Shown here one piece after another: positions 57,410-64,000 of a stretch of DNA of 64,000 bases (its first letter is position 1; every line of letters begins with the position of its first letter). A model generated the notes under the pieces. That model searched no databases, was not told the origin of the DNA, and worked only from the letters and a program-made list of their open reading frames with translations. The position numbers were made by a program, and so were the translations under genes. This stretch comes from Limoniibacter endophyticus (GTDB lineage: Bacteria; Pseudomonadota; Alphaproteobacteria; Rhizobiales; Rhizobiaceae), in NCBI RefSeq assembly GCF_014652835.1, contig NZ_BMZO01000003.1, forward strand, positions 1-64,000. The letters run 5' to 3'.

Positions 57410-58206
57410 TGCGTTGGATCGCGGCCTGGATAGTGACGCTTCTGACGCTGGTCACCGCGGCGGCTCAGGAAGACGCGGCTGAGCCCTCACGGCCTCCGGA
57501 AAACATTCAGATCGGCCTTTCCACCGATCATGTTCTCATCACCTCCGATTTTTCGGGGGCCAATCTAACAATCTTCGGCGCTCTCGAAAATCTCGATCCG
57601 ACCATTGCGACGCGAGGTCGCTACGATGTCATTGTCGTGCTGGAAGGGCCGACGCGCGCAGTGCGCGTGCGTGAGAAGGAGCGCGTGGTCGGCATGTGGA
57701 TCAACACGAGGAGCCAGGATTATCTGGGCGTGCCCATTTCGTACTCTCTCGCTTCGACCCGACCATTACAGGATATCACCGGCGGAGATCGCTATCGGCA
57801 ATTGTCGCTCGGCAGTCAGTATATCTATCTACGCCCTGATGAAGAGGGTGCGTCGGTTGCCAATCTCGCACTCTTCACACAGGCGCTGAGGGACGCGAAA
57901 CGGGCGAATGGCTCCTATACGGAAATCGCCGGCGGCGTCGAGTTTTTGTCGAGAACGCTCTTTCGCGCTACACTGCGGCTGGCGCCTAACGTTCCGGTCG
58001 GCACGCACCGCGCCCGCGCGTTTCTCTTTCGCAATGGCGAGTTCATGAAGGAAAGCTCGGCCATCCTGTCCATCCGCAAGGCTGGCTTCGAACAGCAGGT
58101 ATTCACCATTTCGCGCGAATATGGCATGTTCTATGGCATATTTGCGGTGCTTCTGGCTGTCTTCATCGGCTGGATCGGTAGTATGGTCTTCCAGCGAAAG
58201 ACATAA
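57409..58206 (+). CDS. TIGR02186-family membrane protein
   Basis: A 265-residue alphaproteobacterial protein with an N-terminal signal (residues 1-20, ending AAAQ) and a C-terminal membrane anchor (about 238-258). The middle is a conserved periplasmic domain: IQIGLSTDHVLITSDFSGANLTIFGALEN, then VVLEGPTRAVRVREKE and LRLAPNVPVGTHRARAFLFRNG. Function unknown. It shares its first base with the stop of the TSUP gene, and such pairs suggest an accessory subunit of the permease. Confidence 0.88.
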   Translation: MRWIAAWIVTLLTLVTAAAQEDAAEPSRPPENIQIGLSTDHVLITSDFSGANLTIFGALENLDPTIATRGRYDVIVVLEGPTRAVRVREKERVVGMWINTRSQDYLGVPISYSLASTRPLQDITGGDRYRQLSLGSQYIYLRPDEEGASVANLALFTQALRDAKRANGSYTEIAGGVEFLSRTLFRATLRLAPNVPVGTHRARAFLFRNGEFMKESSAILSIRKAGFEQQVFTISREYGMFYGIFAVLLAVFIGWIGSMVFQRKT

Positions 58207-58241
58207 GATTTGTGATTTCGCGCCGAAGGACGCCAGAATAT

Positions 58242-58970
58242 CTATCTCAAGCCCGGGCGGTCATCGACCAGCATGCGATGCGCGATCGCAAAGATCGCGC
58301 TCTCGCCCATCATCAATGCCTGAAAGCGGTTGGTCGCGAACAATCCGGCATAGGCGGCATCGAGCACGTTGAGCGAGCCGGCAAGTGTACCGAAGGCGGG
58401 CAGGATCATGCGCGTGCCATCCGTCGCGAAGCAACGTCGTCGCACAGCGCGCCCGTTCCGGACGATGCGCGCGCAGGGATGGAGGTGACCGCTGATTTCA
58501 CTTTTCGAACCGAGCGCGCCCGGCTCGTGGCGCAGAACCAGATCGCCAATCTGGATATTTTCAACGAGATCGCCGCCCAGGGACCGCGCGTGTACCGGAT
58601 CATGATTGCCGCTGATCCAGATGAAGTCGCGACCGCGCTGCATCCCAGCAAGGAGCGCGACGCATTCATTGTCAAGCCGGATTGCGCCGTGGCTGTCATG
58701 AAAGCTGTCGCCCAGGCTGACAATTCGCTTGGGATCGATCTGCGCGACGATGGCCGCAAGTAATGCGAGCGTCGTGCGGCTATCATAAGGCGGGAGAAAC
58801 CAACCACGCCGCGCCAGCGAGGAACCTTTCTCCAGATGCAGATCCGAAACGATCAGGGTTTTGCTCTCCGGCAGGTAGAGCGCGCCCTGAGCCAGACAGA
58901 TGACGCGCTCGTCGCGCAGGAGGACCAGGCGTGCACCAGCCGGTAGAACGATTTCGGGTTTGAGCATCAT
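58242..58970 (-). CDS. pdeM: Ligase-associated DNA damage response phosphoesterase
   Basis: A 242-residue calcineurin-type metallophosphoesterase. The metal motifs are in order: LIVSDLHLEKGSS (DxH), VSLGDSFHD (GD), WISGNHDP (GNHD), and the His pair in SEISGHLHP. In bacteria with the four-gene repair set this enzyme (MPE/PdeM) accompanies the Lhr helicase, the exonuclease and the ligase and processes nucleic-acid ends. The start overlaps the lhr stop by 4 bases, so the two are translated together. Confidence 0.93.
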   Translation of the reverse strand: MMLKPEIVLPAGARLVLLRDERVICLAQGALYLPESKTLIVSDLHLEKGSSLARRGWFLPPYDSRTTLALLAAIVAQIDPKRIVSLGDSFHDSHGAIRLDNECVALLAGMQRGRDFIWISGNHDPVHARSLGGDLVENIQIGDLVLRHEPGALGSKSEISGHLHPCARIVRNGRAVRRRCFATDGTRMILPAFGTLAGSLNVLDAAYAGLFATNRFQALMMGESAIFAIAHRMLVDDRPGLR

Positions 58971-61477
58971 GATTGCATGACTTCTTCGATCAGTTCTTCT
59001 TCCGTTGCTGCGAGCAGTGCATCTTCCGCCGCGCCCTTCACACGTTCGCGCCCAATCTCCAGCAGGACGGGCAGCGCAAGCGGAGAAATATGCTCCAGCC
59101 GCTCATGCACCAGATGTCCTTTGATGCGCTTGAGCATTTCGCCGAGACGGCGCACGTCGAGCAGTCCGGTCGCAGCGTCGGCGCGGGTTGCTTGCAGCAG
59201 AATATGGTCAGGTTCATGGCGGCGCAAAACATCATAAACGAGATCGGTCGAAACTGTAACTTGACGTCCCGTTTTTTCCTTGCCGGGCTGGCGCTTCTCG
59301 ATCAGTCCTGAAATCAGGGCGCAGGCTCGGAAAGTGCGCTTCAGAAGCCAGCTCTCGGCCAGCCAGGCATCAAGGTCATCGCCCAGCATGTCCTCATCGA
59401 ACAGGTCGGCGAGATCAATCTCGCCATTGGCGAAGGCAGCACCGAGATCGCTCAAGGCCCAGATGCAAAGCGCATAGTCGCTTGCGACGAAGCCGAGGGG
59501 CTTGGCTCCCGCCCGGTCCAGACGACGCGTCAGAAGCATGCCGAGCGTCTGGTGTGCGAGCCGGCCTTCAAAGGCATATGCGACCATGAAATGACGCGTA
59601 CCGCGTTGGAACGTCTCGATCATCAGTTCGTCCTGACGTGGAAGACGCGATTTTTCCTGTTGGAGCGAAAGCCATTCACGCACCTGATTGGGCAGGGCCT
59701 TCCAGCGGTACGGATCTGCCAGCATGGCGCGCACTTCCCCAGCGAGATAGGTCGAGAGCGGAAATTTCGAACCCCCGTAATAGGGGATTCTCGGATCGGA
59801 ACCCGGTGCATTCGAGACGTAGCATTCGCTCTCGCGGATGCCTTCAAAGCGTATGATCCTGCCTGCGAAAAGGAAGGTATCTCCGGGTGTCAGAGTTTCC
59901 AGAAAGTCTTCCTCGATCTTGCCAAGCGACATGCCGCCTGCGCTGCGGCCCGAGCGCACCATACGCACATTGAGCATTGGCGCTTCGATGATGGTGCCGA
60001 CGTTGAGGCGATATTGCTGGGCGAAACGAGGATGAGTAAGACGCCAAAGCCCATCTTTCATAGGCTTGATGCGCGCGTAGCGCTCATAACTGCGCAAAGC
60101 GTATCCGCCCGTCGCGACGAAATCGACGACGCGTTCGAAGGTCTCCCATGGCAGCCGCGCATAGGGCTCGGCCCTACGGATTTCATCATGCAGCGCAACG
60201 GGGTCGAACGGCCCCGCACACGCCGTTCCCCACACATGCTGGGCAAGCACATCCAGAGCGCCCTCGATCAGTGGCGGTGTATCCTGCGCGCCGAGATAAT
60301 TGGCTTCCAGAGCGGCGCGGCATTCCAGCACCTCGAAACGATTTGCCGGAACCAGAATAGCCCGGCTGGGCTCGTCCATTCGGTGGTTGGCGCGCCCGAT
60401 CCTTTGTGCGAGACGGCTTGCGCCTTTCGGCGCGCCGACATGCAACACAAGATCGACATCGCCCCAGTCTATACCGAGATCAAGCGTCGAGGTGGCGATG
60501 ATGGCGCGCAATTCGTTGCGCTGCATGGCCTGCTCGACACGCCGGCGCTGGCCCACATCGAGGGAGCCGTGATGCAACGCGATCGGGAGGTTATCTTCGT
60601 TGGCGCTCCACAGTTCTCGAAAAAGTACTTCTGCCTGACTGCGCGTGTTCACGAAGACGATAGCGGTCTTGTGCTGCTTGATCGCTGCATAAATATCGGC
60701 GATCGCGTAGCGCGAGGAATGTCCGGCCCACGGCACGCGCTCCTCCGATTCCAGAATAGTGATATCGGGCGCGGCACCGCCTGCGACCTGAATAAGATCA
60801 GCCATGAAACCTGGTTCTGGATGCTGCGCCACCAGCCAGCGGCGCAGATCATCCGGCTGGGCAACGGTTGCTGAAAGTCCGATACAAAGCATGTCGGGCG
60901 AGAAGCGACGCAATCGTGCAAGACCAAGCGAAAGCAGATGTCCACGTTTCGAGGTGACCAGCGAATGCAATTCATCGAGGACGACGTGCTTGAGCCCCGC
61001 GAAAAACCGGTCCGCCTCCGGCGAGGCAATCAGGAGCGCAAGCTGTTCTGGCGTCGTGAGCAAGATATCAGGAGGCGCATTCCGTTGACGCTGTCGCTTG
61101 TGTGAGGGCGTATCGCCAGTCCGCGTTTCGATGGAAATATCGAGACCCATCTCGTCCACTGGCGTCGCAAGATTACGTTCGATATCGACCGCAAGTGCCT
61201 TGAGCGGCGAGATATAGATCGTATGCACGCCCCGATGCGCTTCTCCGGGCTTGCGTTTCTTGCGAACAGAAAGAGCAGTCAGGCTTGGCAGGAAACCGGC
61301 GAGCGTCTTACCGGCGCCGGTCGGAGCGATCAGCAAGACTGAACGCTCTGCCTGCGTGCGAGATAGCAGGTCTAGTTGGTGCGCGCGTGGCTGCCAGCCG
61401 CGGCCGGCAAACCAGCGCAGGAACCGCTCAGGCAGTGCATCAGACTGCTGTTCTCGAAGGATGTCGATCTTCTCCAC
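58967..61477 (-). CDS. lhr: Ligase-associated DNA damage response DEXH helicase (Lhr core)
   Basis: An 836-residue superfamily 2 helicase. The ATPase motifs are LIAPTGAGKTLAGFLPSL (Walker A), TTPEQLALLI, VVLDELHSL (DEVH-type box DELH), LSATVA, and motif VI RIGRANHRMD. After the RecA domains come the winged-helix and beta-barrel Lhr-core region (residues about 430-830). Length matches Lhr-core, without the long C-terminal part of the E. coli-type protein. It unwinds RNA-DNA or DNA duplexes 3' to 5' and is cotranscribed with pdeM. The start at 61477 is the first in-frame ATG. Confidence 0.94.
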   Translation of the reverse strand: MEKIDILREQQSDALPERFLRWFAGRGWQPRAHQLDLLSRTQAERSVLLIAPTGAGKTLAGFLPSLTALSVRKKRKPGEAHRGVHTIYISPLKALAVDIERNLATPVDEMGLDISIETRTGDTPSHKRQRQRNAPPDILLTTPEQLALLIASPEADRFFAGLKHVVLDELHSLVTSKRGHLLSLGLARLRRFSPDMLCIGLSATVAQPDDLRRWLVAQHPEPGFMADLIQVAGGAAPDITILESEERVPWAGHSSRYAIADIYAAIKQHKTAIVFVNTRSQAEVLFRELWSANEDNLPIALHHGSLDVGQRRRVEQAMQRNELRAIIATSTLDLGIDWGDVDLVLHVGAPKGASRLAQRIGRANHRMDEPSRAILVPANRFEVLECRAALEANYLGAQDTPPLIEGALDVLAQHVWGTACAGPFDPVALHDEIRRAEPYARLPWETFERVVDFVATGGYALRSYERYARIKPMKDGLWRLTHPRFAQQYRLNVGTIIEAPMLNVRMVRSGRSAGGMSLGKIEEDFLETLTPGDTFLFAGRIIRFEGIRESECYVSNAPGSDPRIPYYGGSKFPLSTYLAGEVRAMLADPYRWKALPNQVREWLSLQQEKSRLPRQDELMIETFQRGTRHFMVAYAFEGRLAHQTLGMLLTRRLDRAGAKPLGFVASDYALCIWALSDLGAAFANGEIDLADLFDEDMLGDDLDAWLAESWLLKRTFRACALISGLIEKRQPGKEKTGRQVTVSTDLVYDVLRRHEPDHILLQATRADAATGLLDVRRLGEMLKRIKGHLVHERLEHISPLALPVLLEIGRERVKGAAEDALLAATEEELIEEVMQS

Positions 61478-61503
61478 ACCCTAGAACTAAGCATGAACAG
61501 GCT

Positions 61504-62433
61504 TTAAGCCAAGCCATTCTTGTCGCTTTTCGTCGCGACGACGATCAGACCTGCGACCGGTTCATTGCGATCATAACGCAGACGATCCGCATCGATGCGC
61601 AGCGGCTTCATGCCATTCTCGGCAAGGAGACGCTTTATATAGGCCGGGCTATGAGCATAGCGGCGTGACGGGCGAAGATCGAAATCCTCTTCGCCCTGAT
61701 GATGCTCGACCGAAAAGGCAAAGAAGGCGTCGGGCGCCAGTGCCACCGCCACTTGCGCGAAAACGTGATCAAGCGAACCGACATAGACGAAGACGTCGGC
61801 AGCCGTGACGAGGTCTGCACTGTGTCCTTCAAGGTCGATACTGTTCAGATCTGCTTTCACCAGCTTGCTGTAGAGCCCCTTGACCTTCGCCTTTTTCAGC
61901 ATGGCGAGCGAAAGATCGAAGCCGTCGATGCTTCCGCAGCGCTTGTGCAGATGTTCAGCCATCAGTCCGGTGCCGCAGCCAAGGTCAAGCACGTGCTGGA
62001 AGATCGTGGCGGGAGCAATATCGGCAATCGCCTGGGCAATCAGCTCGGGCACCTGATAACCCAGCTTGCCGACAAGCGCCGTATCAAACCTGGCTGCGTA
62101 TTGATCAAACAGCGTTTCCACAAAGGCGGTTGGGGGCGTGTCGGCAATCGGACGTGCGCCAATCAGTTCGAGCTTGAGGCGCGCACCAGCGTGATCCTGC
62201 GGATCGAGCTTCAGTGCCTCGCGCCAGGCCGCACTGGCCTCCTCGATCTTTTCGAGCTTCTCGTAGATCTCGCCAAGTCGGAACCAGCCGCCGACCCAGG
62301 TGGGCGCGATCTCGAGCGCGTCGCGCATGATTTCGGCAGCGGCCTGCGCGTCGCCCTCGCGCAGCATTAGTTCTGCATAGTCGGCACGGCGCTCGGCGTG
62401 AAGATTGCCGGAAGAAAGATTGACGGGTTTCAT
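61504..62433 (-). CDS. TPR-containing SAM-dependent methyltransferase
   Basis: A 309-residue protein. About residues 15-95 form two tetratricopeptide-like helical hairpins (RADYAELMLREGDAQAAAEIM and IEEASAAWREALKLDPQD). From residue about 135 the class I methyltransferase starts with VLDLGCGTGLMAEHLHKRC, then GFDLSLAMLKKA and a late VEHHQGEEDFDLRPSRRYAHSPAY region. The methylated substrate is unknown. It lies between the two divergent halves of the repair cluster; whether it belongs to that system is not clear. ATG 62433 is used; a TTG 24 bases earlier is in frame. Confidence 0.85.
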   Translation of the reverse strand: MKPVNLSSGNLHAERRADYAELMLREGDAQAAAEIMRDALEIAPTWVGGWFRLGEIYEKLEKIEEASAAWREALKLDPQDHAGARLKLELIGARPIADTPPTAFVETLFDQYAARFDTALVGKLGYQVPELIAQAIADIAPATIFQHVLDLGCGTGLMAEHLHKRCGSIDGFDLSLAMLKKAKVKGLYSKLVKADLNSIDLEGHSADLVTAADVFVYVGSLDHVFAQVAVALAPDAFFAFSVEHHQGEEDFDLRPSRRYAHSPAYIKRLLAENGMKPLRIDADRLRYDRNEPVAGLIVVATKSDKNGLA

Positions 62434-62543
62434 GAAAGGGGATGGCTCCTGGCGCAAAAAAAAGCGCGCACGCGGCTATGCTCTATGCAAAATGCGTTGG
62501 CAATATGCTTTTTTATCCAGAGGTGACGCCCTATCTTGCAAAG

Positions 62544-63554
62544 ATGCGTGCTTCTTCGCTTTTGCAACCGCGTCCCGAAGGCCTGTATTGCCCCCCCGGC
62601 GATTTCTTTATCGATCCGGTACGGCCAGTCAAACGCGCACTCATCACCCATGGCCATTCAGACCACGCCCGTTCAGGCCATGCGCACGTCATGGCTACGC
62701 GCGAAACGCTCGATATTATGAGGCTGCGCTATGGTGAGGATTTCGCCAGCCAGACACAGGAAGCAAGGCTTGGCGAAACGCTCGCAATCAACGAGGTAAG
62801 GATCTCGTTTCATCCGGCCGGTCACGTGCTGGGTTCAGCACAGATCGCTGTTGAACACGGTGGCACGCGCATCGTTGCTTCCGGCGATTACAAGCGTTCC
62901 GAGGACCCGACCTGCCTTGCCTTCGAAACGGTTCCTTGTGACGTGTTCATTTCTGAAGCCACCTTCGCATTGCCGGTTTTTCGTCATCCGCCTGCCCGCG
63001 ACGAGATGCGAAAGCTTCTCGATTCCGTCGCTCAATTTCCGGAGCGCACTCATCTCATCGGAGCATATGCGCTCGGCAAGGCACAGCGCGTTATCGCTCT
63101 GATACGCAAGCTGGGTTATGACGAACCGATCTTTATCCACGGTGCCCTGATCAGGCTTTGTGATTATTATCGCGAACGCGGCCTGGATCTCGGTCAACTT
63201 CTACCGGCGACCCAGGATAGCGCGTCCAAATCCGATTTCGCGGGCAAGATCGTCGTCGGCCCGCCATCGGCTTTCGCCGATCGCTGGGCGCGACGCTTTC
63301 CCGACCCTGTCACCGCCTTTGCGTCCGGCTGGATGCGGGTGCGTCAGCGCGTACGTCAGCGCGGTGTCGAGCTGCCGCTAATTATCTCCGACCACTGCGA
63401 TTGGGATGAGCTGACGCAGACGATCCGGGAAACAGGCGCTTCAGAGCTATGGGTAACGCATGGCCGGGAAGAAGCCCTGCTACGCTGGTCTGAATTGAAT
63501 GGCCTGAAAGCTCGTCCCCTGCATCTTGTCGGTTATGAAGACGAGGCGGAATGA
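62544..63554 (+). CDS. Ligase-associated DNA damage response exonuclease
   Basis: A 336-residue metallo-beta-lactamase/beta-CASP-fold nuclease. The zinc signature is THGHSDHARSGH, followed by SFHPAGHVLGSAQI and VASGDYKRSEDP, and the late SDHCDWDEL with C-terminal THGREEALLRW. Related Exo enzymes are 3' to 5' DNA exonucleases in the Lhr-Exo-MPE-ligase set. ATG 62544 gives the usual family start (ASSLLQPRPEGLYCPPGDF); longer frames are in phase but add 34 unconserved residues. It overlaps the ligase gene by 4 bases. Confidence 0.93.
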   Translation: MRASSLLQPRPEGLYCPPGDFFIDPVRPVKRALITHGHSDHARSGHAHVMATRETLDIMRLRYGEDFASQTQEARLGETLAINEVRISFHPAGHVLGSAQIAVEHGGTRIVASGDYKRSEDPTCLAFETVPCDVFISEATFALPVFRHPPARDEMRKLLDSVAQFPERTHLIGAYALGKAQRVIALIRKLGYDEPIFIHGALIRLCDYYRERGLDLGQLLPATQDSASKSDFAGKIVVGPPSAFADRWARRFPDPVTAFASGWMRVRQRVRQRGVELPLIISDHCDWDELTQTIRETGASELWVTHGREEALLRWSELNGLKARPLHLVGYEDEAE

Positions 63555-64000
63555 TGCGTGATTTCGCCGAATTGCTCGACCGTCTCGTCTTCACGCCATC
63601 GCGTAATGGTAAGTTGAAGCTGATGCAGGATTATTTCGCTGACGCGCCTGATCCGGACCGGGGCTATGCGCTGGCGGCTATTGTGGGCGACCTGGATATT
63701 CCCGGCATCAAGCCCGCATTATTGCGCAGCCTTGCGGAAGAGCGGCTTGACCCGATCCTTTTTCGCTATTCCTACGACTATGTTGGTGACCTGGCCGAGA
63801 CGATTTCGCTCATCTGGCCGGGCGAGGGCGGGCAGGACATACCCAGCTTGCACGAGACGGTCCAGCGTTTGCAGTCCACCAGTCGCTCGGATGCCGCGCG
63901 CGTTATCGTTGATCTGCTCGATCATATGCCGGCAGAAGCGCGTTTCGCACTTCTGAAGCTGGTCACCGGCGGGATGCGTATCGGCGTGTCAGCGCGTCTT
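63551..64000 (+). CDS. ATP-dependent DNA ligase, N-terminal part (runs off window)
   Basis: The first 150 codons of a DNA ligase of the cluster type; the nucleotidyltransferase lysine motif lies outside the window. The visible part is the helical N-terminal domain: FAELLDRLVFTPSRNGKLKLMQDYF, GYALAAIVGDLDIPGIKPALLRSL, and the late LLDHMPAEARFALLKLVTGGMRIGVSARL, which is the usual end of the ligase N-domain. ATG 63551 (or 63554) overlaps the exonuclease stop, so the pair is coupled. It is cut by the right edge. Confidence 0.9.
   Translation, partial: MMRDFAELLDRLVFTPSRNGKLKLMQDYFADAPDPDRGYALAAIVGDLDIPGIKPALLRSLAEERLDPILFRYSYDYVGDLAETISLIWPGEGGQDIPSLHETVQRLQSTSRSDAARVIVDLLDHMPAEARFALLKLVTGGMRIGVSARL

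Overview
The window reads as one stretch of an alphaproteobacterial chromosome, most likely order Hyphomicrobiales and plausibly near Brucella/Ochrobactrum. This rests on the GC-rich coding style, class I lysyl-tRNA synthetase, the FYDLN-acid (TIGR02300) protein, BTLCP, TIGR02186 and PodJ-like families, and an NDUFA9-type protein beside rpsA. The genus is inference. No insertion sequence, prophage, CRISPR array or rRNA operon was seen. Two tRNA genes are present: Ala(GGC) on the minus strand and Leu(CAG) on the plus strand.

Layout. 0.3-4.4 kb: a cytochrome P450 diverges from gyrB. 4.5-18.8 kb: a GntR/HutC regulator diverges from a tightly packed operon of 14 genes. These encode an isochorismatase-type amidohydrolase, two PuuE-like polysaccharide-deacetylase-fold proteins, LeuC- and LeuD-like hydratase subunits, a complete Liv-type ABC importer, an FAD-dependent dehydrogenase, two hydantoin-racemase-like proteins that lack both expected catalytic cysteines, and a PrpB/dimethylmalate-lyase-like enzyme. 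Read together they could open a cyclic amide or imide, deamidate it, desaturate and hydrate the acid, and cleave it into central metabolites. I do not recognise this as a described pathway, and it is the main item of interest.

18.8-28 kb: BTLCP protease-like gene, rpe, a DUF3750-like gene, a 2-oxoglutarate oxygenase, and a threonine/serine catabolism block (sdaA diverging from an XRE-cupin regulator, then kbl and tdh). It is followed by a clearly decayed phytanoyl-CoA dioxygenase-family pseudogene and tRNA-Ala. 28-43.8 kb is mostly housekeeping: TIGR02300, cmk, rpsA, NDUFA9-like, uppP, GST, queG, an epimerase, mepA, glk, an MsbA-like exporter, dapB, gpmA, tRNA-Leu, and a solute-binding protein. 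43.9-46.2 kb: lysS and a secreted nuclease-fold protein.

46.3-52.8 kb: a beta-oxidation operon (acyl-CoA dehydrogenase, thiolase, multifunctional FadB/J, thioesterase) with a convergent MerR regulator. A 15-bp inverted repeat lies over a good candidate promoter of this operon. 53-58.2 kb: a PodJ-like polarity protein and a TauE/SafE permease with its TIGR02186 partner. 58.2-64 kb: the four ligase-associated DNA repair genes, pdeM and lhr on the minus strand, exo and lig on the plus strand, split by a TPR-methyltransferase; the ligase runs off the window end.

All functional calls come from reading translated sequence and motifs by eye. No database search was run.
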